The position numbers were made by a program, and so were the translations under genes. From positions 62,001 through 126,000 of the forward strand of contig CAYUVH010000063.1 in NCBI GenBank assembly GCA_964448135.1: DNA of 64,000 bases, in the 5' to 3' direction. This document shows, in pieces, positions 28,914 through 38,848 of this stretch (the stretch's first letter is position 1; every line of letters starts with the position of its first letter). Source of the stretch: CAYUVH01 sp964448135 (lineage in GTDB: Bacteria > Verrucomicrobiota > Verrucomicrobiia > Limisphaerales > UBA8199). Below the pieces are notes generated by a model, which saw nothing but the letters and a program-made list of their open reading frames with translations, was not told where the DNA came from and searched no databases.

Positions 28914-29645
28914 ATGGGACGTCAATGGTTGCATGCCAAACGCGCGGTCGCCTCGGTCAAAAAGGCCCAGGCCACCGGCAAGATTGTTCGCGAAATCATG
29001 GTCGCCGCCAAAATGGGCGGAGCCGACCCGACCGCGAACGCGCGACTCTTTGCCGCCGTTGAAAAGGCGCGCAAGGAAAGCGTGTCCCGTGACGTCATCG
29101 AGCGCGCCATCAAGAAGGGTTCCGGCACCGGGGACGAGAAGGTCATCATGGAGCACGTGGTCTTTGAAGGCTACACGCCCCACAAGGTCGCGGTGATCGT
29201 GGAGGTCTATACCGATAATGTAAATCGCACCGCGCCCGAGATCCGCATGCTCTTCAAGGCCGGCCAGTTGGGCACCACCGGCAGCAACAAGTTTCTTTTC
29301 GAACACACCGGCATCGTCGAGGCGCATCATCCCGATGCGAAGACGGATATCGAAGCTGCGGCCATCGAGGCAGGCGCGAACGAAGTCGAGCCGCTGACTT
29401 CCGAGCAGAACGACGACATCCCTACCGGCGCCGCGGGCGCGCGTTTTCTGGCCGACCGCGCCGCCATGCAGGGCGCCGCCCAATGGCTGACCGCCAACGG
29501 GTGGAAGGTGGTCACCAGTGAATTGGGCTATGTGCCGAAGAACGTCCCGGAACTTACGGACGCGCAGCGCGCGGAAGTGGGCGAATTCCTGCAATCACTC
29601 GACGACCACGATGATGTGCACCGCGTCTGGGCGGCGTTGAAGTAA
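28914..29645 (+). CDS. YebC/PmpR (TACO1) family protein
   Basis: A 243-residue cytoplasmic protein with the YebC/TACO1 fold: N-terminal GRQWLHAKRAVASVKKAQAT in place of the usual GHSKW start, then the GGADPTANARL and RDVIERAIKKG segments and a C-terminal EPLT domain. Members of this family act as transcriptional regulators or help ribosomes through polyproline stretches; the local role is not shown by the sequence. The GRQW variant N-terminus marks the YeeN-like branch. It is flanked by the thioredoxin terminator and a convergent bioD. Confidence 0.93.
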   Translation: MGRQWLHAKRAVASVKKAQATGKIVREIMVAAKMGGADPTANARLFAAVEKARKESVSRDVIERAIKKGSGTGDEKVIMEHVVFEGYTPHKVAVIVEVYTDNVNRTAPEIRMLFKAGQLGTTGSNKFLFEHTGIVEAHHPDAKTDIEAAAIEAGANEVEPLTSEQNDDIPTGAAGARFLADRAAMQGAAQWLTANGWKVVTSELGYVPKNVPELTDAQRAEVGEFLQSLDDHDDVHRVWAALK

Positions 29646-29657
29646 TTCGAAGCCAGC

Positions 29658-30326
29658 TCAGTATCCGGCGATCCAACAAAGCTGGCGGCTCAATTTCGGA
29701 GTAAGTTTTACCGCGGCCGGTCGCTCAAACCAAGGCAGGGCGTGGATTCGTGCCTCGGGGACAAATTCCGCGAGCAGCTTCGCATTCGTCTTCGCTGAAT
29801 TATCGGGTTTCGCCTGGTCCACCAGCAGAACCTGCGCCGAGCGCGCGATCTTCGGCGGCAAGGCGGCCAGCACCAATCGCACCTGACCCACGACGCCCAA
29901 TCGGTTCGGTGCCACGACCACCACGCGGGCGTGCAAGCGGGCAATTAAATCGCGCGAATCAAATTCTTCACCCATGGGACTCAGCAGCCCACCCGCTCCC
30001 TCGACCACGACGGTTTCGAATTTTTTACTCACGCCCAGGATCTGGTTGGCGACCTGGGCCAGCCGCACTCGTTTTCCTTCCCGGCGCGCGGACAGCGTGG
30101 GCGCCAGCGGAGTCTTGAAGTGCCAGGGATTGACCTGGTCCAGAGACAGCATCTTTTCGCCGGCCAGCCACAATTGACGGGCATCCTCGCGCCCGCCTGC
30201 CCCAATCGGCTTGAGTGCCACTGCCTCCACGCCGCCCGCACGCAGTGCGCGCGTGAGCAGCGCGGCCAGCACCGTCTTGCCCACGTCCGTATCGGTGCCC
30301 GTGACAAATAAGAATCCCGGTTTCAT
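29658..30326 (-). CDS. bioD: ATP-dependent dethiobiotin synthetase BioD
   Basis: A 222-residue enzyme that closes the ureido ring of dethiobiotin in biotin synthesis. The P-loop GTDTDVGKT lies near the N-terminus, followed by KPIGAGGREDAR (substrate binding) and VVVEGAGGLLSPMGE, all family hallmarks. The ATG at 30326 (MKPGFLFVTGT) was chosen because the frame upstream adds an unconserved leader. Its 3' end is 12 bases from the convergent yebC stop. No other biotin gene is in the window, so it stands alone. Confidence 0.93.
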   Translation of the reverse strand: MKPGFLFVTGTDTDVGKTVLAALLTRALRAGGVEAVALKPIGAGGREDARQLWLAGEKMLSLDQVNPWHFKTPLAPTLSARREGKRVRLAQVANQILGVSKKFETVVVEGAGGLLSPMGEEFDSRDLIARLHARVVVVAPNRLGVVGQVRLVLAALPPKIARSAQVLLVDQAKPDNSAKTNAKLLAEFVPEARIHALPWFERPAAVKLTPKLSRQLCWIAGY

Positions 30327-30470
30327 CGCGCTCAGCTTCGCAAAGGCAACCGGCAAAGAAAAGCTGTAGCCGCGCGACATGGGTCCTGGACCCTTTCCCG
30401 GAGCGCGGCCAGGGATGGTTACCGTTTTAACCTTTTAAAATTCGCGGGTTTTGAGCTATAATGGTCGAGA

Positions 30471-31715
30471 TTGTTTAAGCGCCGTTCAATACCTCTCCAC
30501 CAGGGTCTTTGGATCGGATTGCTCCTTCTGCTGGCGGAATTTACGGCGGCCAATGCCGGTACCTTCACCAATCCCATTATTGCCGACGGCGCGGATCCAT
30601 TCCTCGTTTATCAGGATGGATATTATTATCTGACCGTCACCACCGGCGGAAATGTCCGCGTCCGCCGCAGCACGCAACTGGCCGGCACCAACGGGCTCAG
30701 CTTCGTTTCGCCGACGACCGTTTTTACGCCGCCCGCGCCCAACAACAAGGATGTCTGGGCGCCCGAAATGCATTTTCTCCAGGGCAAGGCCTACATCTAC
30801 TACGCGGCGGACGACGGCACGAACGCCAACCATCGCATGTACGTGGCTGAGCAGGTCGGAACCACGCTAAACTTTTCATACAAAGGCAAAATCTACGACG
30901 CAACCACGGATCGCTGGGCGATTGACGGCACGGTGCTCGAGGCGACCAACGGCTCGCTTTACTTCATCTGGTCCGGCTGGCCGGGCACGACGGACGGTCT
31001 GCAAAATCTTTACATCGCGCCGATGAGCAATCCGTGGACGATCAGCGGCCCACGCGTGCTCCTCTCAACGCCGAAGCTGTCCTGGGAAAGTTGGATCCAG
31101 GAGGGTCCGGAGGTCCTCCAACGCAACGGCAAGACTTTCGTCATCTACGCATCCAATCTCTCCTGGACCGATAACGAATGCCTCGGAATGCTCGTGAACA
31201 CCAACGGCAACTATCTCGACACCAATTCGTGGGTGAAGATGTCGCAACCGGTTTTCAAAACCTACACCGGGCCCAGCGGCGCGGTTTATGGGCCGGGCCA
31301 TTGCGGGTTCGGCAAGTCGCTCGACGGCACCGAAGATTGGATCATTTATCACGCCGCGAAGTACAGCGGCGCCGGTTGGGATCGGAATGTGCGCATGCAA
31401 AAGTTCACGTGGTCCGCGAACGGCAATCCGAATTTCGGCACGCCCACGCCCGAGGGCGTAAACATCCCGTCTCCTTCGGGTGATGATTACATGCCGGCGG
31501 CGCTCGATCCGTTGGCGCGCCAACCGAATCGCAAGGCGCTCATCAGCGCCCGCGCGCCGTTGCCGTTGCTGACGAATGTGTGGTACCTCGAATACTCCTC
31601 GAATTTTACTTCGTGGAACGCGATCGCCGCCGCCGCGGGGACGCAGTATACGCTGCAGACGACGCAGACGATGAATGCGGCGCGGGGCTACTATCGTACG
31701 CGGTCAGTCCGTTGA
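30471..31715 (+). CDS. Secreted glycoside hydrolase family 43 enzyme
   Basis: A 414-residue five-bladed propeller enzyme from a TTG start; an ATG ten bases upstream hits a stop at once. Signal peptide about 1-29. The three acidic GH43 residues are visible: Asp42 (GADPFLVY), Asp152 (WAIDGTVLE) and Glu211 (IQEGPEVL). Such enzymes act on arabinan or arabinoxylan side chains; the exact activity cannot be read. The C-terminal 50 residues (YLEYSSNFTSWNAI...YYRTRS) form a module also seen in the hydrolase and PKD-protease genes here. It ends before a strong inverted repeat. Confidence 0.9.
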   Translation: MFKRRSIPLHQGLWIGLLLLLAEFTAANAGTFTNPIIADGADPFLVYQDGYYYLTVTTGGNVRVRRSTQLAGTNGLSFVSPTTVFTPPAPNNKDVWAPEMHFLQGKAYIYYAADDGTNANHRMYVAEQVGTTLNFSYKGKIYDATTDRWAIDGTVLEATNGSLYFIWSGWPGTTDGLQNLYIAPMSNPWTISGPRVLLSTPKLSWESWIQEGPEVLQRNGKTFVIYASNLSWTDNECLGMLVNTNGNYLDTNSWVKMSQPVFKTYTGPSGAVYGPGHCGFGKSLDGTEDWIIYHAAKYSGAGWDRNVRMQKFTWSANGNPNFGTPTPEGVNIPSPSGDDYMPAALDPLARQPNRKALISARAPLPLLTNVWYLEYSSNFTSWNAIAAAAGTQYTLQTTQTMNAARGYYRTRSVR

Positions 31716-31727
31716 GTGGTTCGGAAA

Positions 31728-31813
31728 AGTAATAGCCGAGGTAACGAGGCTCCATCTGATCGAACGCGTGCTGGCTTCCGCAAATATGGAGCCTCGTTAC
31801 CTCGACTGCTACT
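31728..31813. repeat. 21-bp-arm inverted repeat
   Basis: Arms GCCGAGGTAACGAGGCTCCAT (31735-31755) and its complement (31786-31806, one mismatch) enclose a 30-base loop. It lies 20 bases past the GH43 stop and may act as a terminator; its shape is that of a REP-like repeat. Confidence 0.8.
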
Positions 31814-31926
31814 GGGTTGAGGTGTTCCTGACGCTCCCTTGACGAACCCTCAGCCCAAGATTGCATCGCGCAGCGTTTGCTGTATGCTGGCGGAAGCATT
31901 TTTGATCTGGTACGAGAGATATTGTC

Positions 31927-32115
31927 ATGAATATTGAATTCAATTCGAGCGATCGCGACCCGGTGGATTACGCTTTGCTGGTCATCTCCCTGGGCAGCGC
32001 GGGTATGGGCGGACTCGGCGTCATCCTCGGCTGGGCGCCGCTGGCGCTGGCCGGAGCCATCTTCCTGATCATCGCTCTGACCGCCTTTTATTTGCTCCAG
32101 GATACCAACGATTAG
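31927..32115 (+). CDS. Small two-helix membrane protein
   Basis: A 62-residue product with two hydrophobic helices (about 16-36 and 38-57) separated by GW, and an acidic C-terminus. A purine-rich GAGAG lies about 10 bases before the ATG. No family was recognised. It may be a small inner-membrane protein; the evidence is the hydrophobic pattern, the ribosome-binding site and the lack of a better gene on either strand. Confidence 0.6.
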   Translation: MNIEFNSSDRDPVDYALLVISLGSAGMGGLGVILGWAPLALAGAIFLIIALTAFYLLQDTND

Positions 32116-32193
32116 TTTTCGGCCTGCCGCCCGCCCGTCGAATCCTCTCAGCGCGGACGTAGGAGAGGCCGGGCCTCGCGGGGCCCAATTGCC

Positions 32194-33750
32194 ATGACGG
32201 TCTTTCCGCGCCTTGCCCGTCTGTTCGCCCTCGCCTGCGGCCTATTTCTGGCTTCTCCTTTTGCTGCCTCCGCTGCGGGCCTGACGGTGGTCACGCACGG
32301 ATTCAATGCCAATGTGACGGATTGGGTCATCCCCATGTGCGACCAGATGGCGCAATACCGTTCTTTCCCCGGCAGCAACTCCAGCATCTACCAAATCTCC
32401 ATCACGCGCACAGGCAGCACGTATTATTCGACGGCGTTTTTCCTCGATGGTGTGACGCCGTCCAACTCGGTTTCCGGGGAGATTCTGGTCGCCCTCGATT
32501 GGTCCACGCTTTCGAGCGGCAGCGTGCCGACCACGGCGGTCGCCACGCAGGCCGTCGTGGCGTTGCTCGCGACGAATCTTATCTCCGATTTGAAGGGACA
32601 CGCGCTCGCGGAATTGCCGATGCACTTTGTCGGCCACAGCCGCGGCGGGTCGCTGATCACCGAAATGGCCCGGGTACTCGGCGCGCAAGGATTGTGGGTG
32701 GACCATGTCTCCACGTTGGATCCGCATCCGGTCTCGGCTTTTGGCGATCCCACGATGAAGAATTACGCGAATATCTTTTTCGCGGACAATCAATGGCAAA
32801 ACCTGGGCGACGGCCTGTTTGTCCCGAACGGCCAGTCCATCTCCGGCGCGTACAACCGCCAGCTCACGAGCTTGAACGGCGGCTACTCCTCGTCTCACAG
32901 TGACGCGCATCTCTGGTATCACGGCACGATCGATTTGCGCACCCCGGCTTCCGATACTTCCGCCACCATCACGTCCACCGAGCGCGCGAACTGGTGGGTC
33001 CCCTCGGAAGCCGCGGGCACCAACTGCGGCTTTCTCTACAGTCTTATCGGCGGCGGCGATCGTCTCAGTTCATTCAACCCCGTCGGCACCGGGCCCGTCA
33101 GCAGCGGCGTGAACAAAATGTGGGATTTCGGCGCCGGCCTCGCCGCGAATCGAACCGCGCTCACGATGAACAACGGTCTCTGGCCAAACCTCATCCGGCT
33201 TAACCTTACCGGCCCGACCAACCTGGCGCCCGGCGATCCCATTCCCCTGCTCTTCTATCATCAATACGGCTCGAACACGGCGACGAGCGCGAACCTGCGA
33301 TTCTTTCTGGATCCCGATTCCAATCCCTACAACAAAAACGAAATGGAAATCCTTCAGACCACGGTCGCGGGCACCGGCGTGACCAATGTCTTTCCGAACA
33401 ACCTCACGCTGAATCCGGGCCCGGCGCTCATGCCGGCCGGCACATTCTTCGTGTCAGCGCGCATTAGCGACGGCGTGCGCACGCGCTACCTCTATGCGCC
33501 GCAAAAGCTCACCATCAGCACCAGCCAGGCGGCGCCGTACCTGACGTTCGCGACGCCGCTTGGCGGCGCTTTCCGCGGGACGGTTCACGGCGTCGCTGGC
33601 CAGACCTTCGTCCTGCAAGGATCAACGAATCTCATCAATTGGACGCCGCTCTGGACCAATACCTTCACAGGCACGGCCGCGAATTTCGCCGATTTCTTCG
33701 CCACGAACTCCAATCGGGGCTTTTATCGCGCGCAGTTAATCTCCCCTTGA
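32194..33750 (+). CDS. Secreted alpha/beta-hydrolase-like protein
   Basis: A 518-residue secreted protein: signal peptide (about 1-28), then a strand TVVTHGFN (oxyanion-type HG) and a nucleophile elbow VGHSRGGS with catalytic Ser near 151, followed by DPHPV, a candidate acid site, and a later His (SDAHLWYH). This fits an esterase or lipase fold; the substrate is unknown. The C-terminal 100 residues hold a beta domain, including VLQGSTNLINWTPLWTNT and ending FYRAQLISP, like those of other secreted proteins in this window. Confidence 0.78.
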   Translation: MTVFPRLARLFALACGLFLASPFAASAAGLTVVTHGFNANVTDWVIPMCDQMAQYRSFPGSNSSIYQISITRTGSTYYSTAFFLDGVTPSNSVSGEILVALDWSTLSSGSVPTTAVATQAVVALLATNLISDLKGHALAELPMHFVGHSRGGSLITEMARVLGAQGLWVDHVSTLDPHPVSAFGDPTMKNYANIFFADNQWQNLGDGLFVPNGQSISGAYNRQLTSLNGGYSSSHSDAHLWYHGTIDLRTPASDTSATITSTERANWWVPSEAAGTNCGFLYSLIGGGDRLSSFNPVGTGPVSSGVNKMWDFGAGLAANRTALTMNNGLWPNLIRLNLTGPTNLAPGDPIPLLFYHQYGSNTATSANLRFFLDPDSNPYNKNEMEILQTTVAGTGVTNVFPNNLTLNPGPALMPAGTFFVSARISDGVRTRYLYAPQKLTISTSQAAPYLTFATPLGGAFRGTVHGVAGQTFVLQGSTNLINWTPLWTNTFTGTAANFADFFATNSNRGFYRAQLISP

Positions 33751-33875
33751 TGGCTGCAAAAATCCGTAACCTCGACGCCGTCGTTTCAGTCTAAAAAGTC
33801 GGCTGCGATTGTTGCCGGACCGTCACCACATACCTTCGTGATTTCAGGCTAAAATTGCTCCATTGATTGGCAAAC

Positions 33876-36377
33876 ATGGTAAAGAAATTGTTTTTTGTTT
33901 CGATAGGCGTTTGTCTGGCAGCGCAATTCGCTTTTGCGCGGGATGACAAGGCTTCCCGCGCTCCGGCCGAGGATGTGAATAGCCCGTCGATCCGCACCCG
34001 GCAGCATTTGGCGCCCGACGCCAGCCTCCTCTTTAACGGCCTGGGCCTTTCGCCCGCCGGGCGGCATGTGGGCATAAGCGATATGCCGCTCAAGATGGTC
34101 ATCGCCCCGGATCGCAAGGCGGTCGTGGCCGTCAGCGCAGGCTACAACGAACAAGGCGTGAACCTCGTCAGCCTCGATGCCCGGCGCGAACGGCAGTTCA
34201 TCCCGCTCAAGGAAGCTTTCAACGGAATCGTCTTCAGCGCCGACGGAAAGCGCTTCTACGTCACTGGCGGCGATCGCGGAGTGATCTACGTTTTCACCTA
34301 CGCGAACGGCAAGGCCACCTTGGACAAAACCGTGAATCCGGGTTCCAGCCGCGGACCGGCGTTTCTTGCCGGAATCGCCCTGCAACCGTCCACTGGCGCG
34401 TTTTACGTTTGCAACGAGGCGAATCACGAAGTCTGGCAGTTGAACCCCGCGACCTTGAAATTGGAACAGACCTTTCCGGTGGGCCAGCACCCGCATTCGT
34501 GCATCCTCGGCGCGGACGGCCAGCATTTGTACGTGAGCAACTGGGGCAGCGGGAATGTCAGTGTCATTGACCTGAAAACGCAGACGCACATGCGCGACAT
34601 CGCCGTCGGCATCCGGCCGAATGACATGGCCCTGGCGCCCGACGGCCGGTTGTTCGTGGCGTGCGCGGGCGACAACACGGTCCACGTGATCGCCACCGCC
34701 CAGCTTGAAAAAGTGGCGCGCGAAGCAAATCCCAATCGGCGTGTCTCTGAAGCCGCACGGGAAATCCTCAGCACGTCCCTCTACCCCGATTCACCGGAAG
34801 GTTCCACGCCCTGCGGCGTGGCGGTTTCGCCCGACGGCAAATCGCTCTTCACCGTGAACGCGGACCAGAATTGCGTAATGGTCACCGACATCTCCGGATC
34901 GTTGATGGAAGACGCCGCGGCCCACGGCGAAACCATTTCGCTCGTCAACGGTTTCATTCCGACCGGTTGGTATCCGACATCGGTCGCCGTATCGCCCGAC
35001 AATCAATTCCTGCTCGTCGGCAACGGCAAGGGCCTTGCCTCGGCGCCGAGCTGGCCGCCGCAGAAAAGCGACCCCAAAACCAATCGTCGCTCGATTCCGT
35101 TCAATCCGCCGGCGCGGCTGTTCGAAGGCAGCATTTCTTTCATTCCCCGTCCGGATGCGAAACAAATGGCCGCGTACACCGAACAGGTGCGCCGCAATTC
35201 CGCCTACCGGCCCGAGTGCCTGAATCAAAGCCCCATCCCCAGCGATTGCGTCATTCCCGCGGAAGTCGGCCAGCCTTGCCCCATCAAGCACGTCATTTTC
35301 GTCATCAAGGAAAACCGCACCTACGACCAGGTCTTCGGCGACATGAAGGACAAGTCGGGCAAGCCCATCGGCAACGGCGATCCGAAGCTCACCATGTACG
35401 GCGAAAAGGTGACGCCGAATCACCACGCGCTCGCGCGGGAATACGTCTTGTTCGACAACCTCTTCAGCAACAGCGAAGTCAGCGTGGACGGACACAGTTG
35501 GTGCGACGCGGCGCTGGCGACGGATTTCACGCAGCGTTCCTGGATCATGTCCTACTCCCGCCACGGGCACATTTCCGGCAACACGGAAATGGAAGTTCCC
35601 GCCGCAGGCTATTTGTGGGATCTCTGCCGCCGCAACGGCGTAAGCTTCCGGAATTACGGCGAAGGCGCCAAGCGGGTGCCTTCGGTCAATCGCGGAAACT
35701 GGAGTGGCGGGCGGGATACCGACAAGATCAAGCATTGGATCGCCGATTTGAAGGAAGCGGAAAAAACCGGCGTCCTGCCGCGCTTCACCATCATGTCCCT
35801 CGGCGAAGATCACACGCGCGGCACTAGCCCGGGCTCGCCCACGCCCGACGCTTGCGTCGGCAGCAACGACCTCGCGATCGGCCGGCTCGTCGAAGCCGCG
35901 AGCCACAGCAAGTTCTGGAATCAGATGGCCATCTTCATCATCGAAGACGACACGCAAAACGGTCCCGACCACGTGGACGCCCATCGCACCATGGGCCTGG
36001 TCATCAGCCCCTATTGCAAACGGGAGTTCGTGGACAGCACCCTCTACACCACCGCGAGCATGCTGCGCACGATGGAATTGATCCTCGGCCTTCCGCCGCT
36101 CACACAATATGACGCGGGCGCGACGCCGATGTTCAACTGCTTCCAGAGCAAGCTCAAAGCCACCACCTTCGCCGCGCTGCCCGCGCGCGTGGACCTCGAT
36201 GCGAAGAACTCCGTCCACACCGCCTTCTCGAAAGAGTCGAGCAAGATGAATTTTTCCGAGTACGACCTCGCGCCCGAGGACGAACTCAATCGCATCCTCT
36301 GGTACACCGCGCGTCCGAACGAACCCTACCCGACGCCAATCCATCGCGCGCTCTTTACCTCGGCGCTACCGGACTGA
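33876..36377 (+). CDS. YncE-like propeller fused to phosphoesterase domain
   Basis: An 833-residue secreted protein (signal peptide about 1-21). The ATG at 33876 is preferred to a TTG nine bases earlier. The N-terminal half is a YncE-like beta-propeller with repeated SPDG/APDG blade signatures (HLYVSNWGSGNVSVIDLKT). The C-terminal half, from about residue 475, is a phosphoesterase of the acid phosphatase/phospholipase C type: HVIFVIKENRTYDQVFGDM, VDGHSWCDAALATDF and IFIIEDDTQNGPDHVDAHRT carry the metal ligands. It probably releases phosphate from extracellular organic phosphates. The fusion is a known domain architecture. Confidence 0.9.
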   Translation: MVKKLFFVSIGVCLAAQFAFARDDKASRAPAEDVNSPSIRTRQHLAPDASLLFNGLGLSPAGRHVGISDMPLKMVIAPDRKAVVAVSAGYNEQGVNLVSLDARRERQFIPLKEAFNGIVFSADGKRFYVTGGDRGVIYVFTYANGKATLDKTVNPGSSRGPAFLAGIALQPSTGAFYVCNEANHEVWQLNPATLKLEQTFPVGQHPHSCILGADGQHLYVSNWGSGNVSVIDLKTQTHMRDIAVGIRPNDMALAPDGRLFVACAGDNTVHVIATAQLEKVAREANPNRRVSEAAREILSTSLYPDSPEGSTPCGVAVSPDGKSLFTVNADQNCVMVTDISGSLMEDAAAHGETISLVNGFIPTGWYPTSVAVSPDNQFLLVGNGKGLASAPSWPPQKSDPKTNRRSIPFNPPARLFEGSISFIPRPDAKQMAAYTEQVRRNSAYRPECLNQSPIPSDCVIPAEVGQPCPIKHVIFVIKENRTYDQVFGDMKDKSGKPIGNGDPKLTMYGEKVTPNHHALAREYVLFDNLFSNSEVSVDGHSWCDAALATDFTQRSWIMSYSRHGHISGNTEMEVPAAGYLWDLCRRNGVSFRNYGEGAKRVPSVNRGNWSGGRDTDKIKHWIADLKEAEKTGVLPRFTIMSLGEDHTRGTSPGSPTPDACVGSNDLAIGRLVEAASHSKFWNQMAIFIIEDDTQNGPDHVDAHRTMGLVISPYCKREFVDSTLYTTASMLRTMELILGLPPLTQYDAGATPMFNCFQSKLKATTFAALPARVDLDAKNSVHTAFSKESSKMNFSEYDLAPEDELNRILWYTARPNEPYPTPIHRALFTSALPD

Positions 36378-36534
36378 TTTCCAGCGGAGCGGCAACCGGC
36401 TTGTGGCGTCACGCCGGCGCACACCAATTCGAGCCCCCCCGAACCAGCGCCAACCAGAAACAGCTGCAGCCCGTTTGACGAATCCGCCATCACCGGGCGG
36501 ATGCAATCATCCGTCGGAGGCGAAATGTTGATCC

Positions 36535-36828
36535 CTACGCTTTCTTCTCCCCGGATCCCACCTGGATCACGTCGTCCTGCGTGCCGTACGGATTCTGCAC
36601 CCGCACCTTGCACTCGGGATCATCCTGCCACTCCCCGTCCACCACGAACCGGTAGTGATACGTGCCTGGCGTAAGCGTCGTCGTGGCCTTCCATACCCCA
36701 TCCGGAAGTTTCCGCATCGGAATCGGCTCCTTCATCCAATGCGTGAAATCCCCGGCCAGGAGCACACTTTGCGCCGTGGGGGCCTTGTATGCAAAGGTCT
36801 GAACCATTTTGAGCGTTGTCGTGTTCAT
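36535..36828 (-). CDS. CBM48/AMPK-type glycogen-binding domain protein
   Basis: A 97-residue single-domain protein from the ATG at 36828. It matches the isoamylase early set/AMPK beta glycogen-binding fold: VLLAGDFTHWMKEPIPMRKL, then GTYHYRFVVDGEWQDDP. No catalytic domain or signal peptide is present. Such stand-alone modules may bind glycogen or act as adaptor subunits. It lies alone between the phosphoesterase and the sensor kinase genes. Confidence 0.88.
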   Translation of the reverse strand: MNTTTLKMVQTFAYKAPTAQSVLLAGDFTHWMKEPIPMRKLPDGVWKATTTLTPGTYHYRFVVDGEWQDDPECKVRVQNPYGTQDDVIQVGSGEKKA

Positions 36829-36985
36829 AACAACCAAAACTCGAGCCTCTCAATTCACACCCGCTACACCGCGCTTGTGATTCTTATTACTTTTCTTGCG
36901 CTTGTGATGACTTTCGCGTGCGTTGGAGCTTGTTGCCGACGGCTGAAGTCATTAGCCTTTGCCTGCAAACTGTAACAAATTCCCT

Positions 36986-38848
36986 ATGCGCGGCTGGCTC
37001 GCGCTCGCCATATTCCATCTTGCTTTCGCGACGTGCTCCGCAGCTGATGCGCCGCCGAAGCGCTTGATTATTCTGGACTCCTTCGGCCGGGACATCGCGC
37101 CCTTCAATACCGCAGTCTCCGTCCTGCGAACCACCCTGGCGAAAGAACTGGGGGAGCCCGTTGACATCTACGAGGCCTCCCTCGATGCGGCGCGGTTTAC
37201 GGAACCGGAAAAGGAAGGGCCGTTTCTCGAATTTCTCAAATCCCGGTTTGAGGCACGGTCACTGGATTTGATCGTGCCGGTCGGCGGGGCGGCCGTGAAG
37301 TTCATGGCCAGGCACCGGGACACCCTTTTTCCGAACACGCCAGTCCTGTTCATGGGGGTGGACCCGCGGATGGTGCCACCCAATTTGTTGCGGACGAATG
37401 CGACGCTCGTCACGCAGAAGGTGAATCTGCCGGGCATCATCGAGGACATCCTGCAACTCCAGCCAGCGACCACCAACATCGCAGTGGTGTTTGGGGCGTC
37501 GCCATTGGAGAAATTCTGGGTAAACGAGTGTCGCCGGGAATTTCAGCCGTTCACCAACCGGCTCGGATTCACGTGGCTCAACGACCTGACGTTGGAGCAA
37601 ATTCAGGGACGCGTAGCCGCGCTGCCGCCGCGCTCATTCGTGATCTTCGGGATGCTCGTCATGGACGCGGCGGGGGTGCCGTATGACAACGACGTGGCTT
37701 TGCGACGCCTGGACGCGGCCGCCAACGCGCCGATGTTCGGTTATTTTGCGAGCCAGTTCGGCTTGGGAGTGACGGGTGGACGGCTTTATCAGGATTCGGA
37801 AGTGGGAACACGGGCGGCGCGAGCGGCTATCCGCATTCTTCACGGCGAACGGCCGGATACCATCGCACCGGAGATCCTGGGGGACGCGAGGCCAGTGTAT
37901 GACTGGCGCGAGTTGCAACGCTGGGATGTTCCCCAGGCGCGACTGCCGGCGGGAAGCGAAGTGCGGTTCCGACAACCGACGTTTTGGGAAGTCTATCAGG
38001 GACGCATCCTCGCGGTGCTGTCGCTCTGCCTCGCGGAAGCCGTGCTGATCGTCTGGTTGGTGGTGAGCTTGCGGCGGCAGCAACGCGCCGAGGCATCCCG
38101 CCGCGAGAGCGAGGAGAAGCTGCAGGAAATGCGCCGCAACCTGGCGCACATGGGGCGCGTCAGTACGCTCGGCGCGCTTTCAGGCTCTTTGGCGCACGAA
38201 TTGAACCAGCCCCTGGGCATCATCCTGAGCAACGCTCAGGCCGCGCAGGAATTGCTCCGGCAGGATCCCCCGGATTTGGGTGAGGCTCAGGAGATTTTGT
38301 CGGACATCGTCGCCGCGGACCGCCGCGCGGCGGAGGTGATTGACCGGCTGCGCGCCCTGCTCAAGCACGGCCAGGCGTCGTTGCAGCCGCTGCAACTCAG
38401 CGAGGTGGCCGACCAGGTCTTGAATCTCGTCCAAACCGACTTGATCTCACGCGGCGTAAGCGTGGAGCGCAAGTGGGCGGACGGGTTGCCGCCAGTTCAG
38501 GGGGATCGCGTGCAACTTCAACAGCTCTTGCTGAACCTCATCATCAATGGCGCGGACGCCGTGGCCGGCAATCCGGCCGGTGCGCGGCGGCTGTACTTGG
38601 AGACGAAGTTGCAAGACAACAGCGTGCAAGTTTCCGTGCGTGATGAAGGCACTGGCTTGCCAGCAGACATTGAGGCCATCTTTCAGCCCTTTCATACGAC
38701 GAAAACAAATGGCCTGGGCATGGGTCTGGCGATCTGCCGGTCCATCGCGGCCGTCCACCGCGGCCGGCTCTGGGCCGAGCCGCAGCCCGGGCGGGGGGCG
38801 GTTTTTCATTTTGAACTCCCTTTAAATGGCGCCGCAAACAAATCATGA
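36986..38848 (+). CDS. Sensor histidine kinase with periplasmic ABC-binding-like domain
   Basis: A 620-residue membrane kinase; the ATG at 36986 gives a clean signal peptide (WLALAIFHLAFATCSA). Residues about 25-320 form a periplasmic domain of the ABC substrate-binding type (RLIILDSFGRDIAPFN...). One transmembrane helix follows (ILAVLSLCLAEAVLIVWLVV). The cytoplasmic part has the H-box LAHELNQPLG, N-box LLNLIINGADAV and G-box GLGMGLAICRSIAA. The phosphoacceptor His and ATP site look intact. It overlaps the next gene by 4 bases, so kinase and regulator form a two-component pair sensing an outside ligand. Confidence 0.93.
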   Translation: MRGWLALAIFHLAFATCSAADAPPKRLIILDSFGRDIAPFNTAVSVLRTTLAKELGEPVDIYEASLDAARFTEPEKEGPFLEFLKSRFEARSLDLIVPVGGAAVKFMARHRDTLFPNTPVLFMGVDPRMVPPNLLRTNATLVTQKVNLPGIIEDILQLQPATTNIAVVFGASPLEKFWVNECRREFQPFTNRLGFTWLNDLTLEQIQGRVAALPPRSFVIFGMLVMDAAGVPYDNDVALRRLDAAANAPMFGYFASQFGLGVTGGRLYQDSEVGTRAARAAIRILHGERPDTIAPEILGDARPVYDWRELQRWDVPQARLPAGSEVRFRQPTFWEVYQGRILAVLSLCLAEAVLIVWLVVSLRRQQRAEASRRESEEKLQEMRRNLAHMGRVSTLGALSGSLAHELNQPLGIILSNAQAAQELLRQDPPDLGEAQEILSDIVAADRRAAEVIDRLRALLKHGQASLQPLQLSEVADQVLNLVQTDLISRGVSVERKWADGLPPVQGDRVQLQQLLLNLIINGADAVAGNPAGARRLYLETKLQDNSVQVSVRDEGTGLPADIEAIFQPFHTTKTNGLGMGLAICRSIAAVHRGRLWAEPQPGRGAVFHFELPLNGAANKS

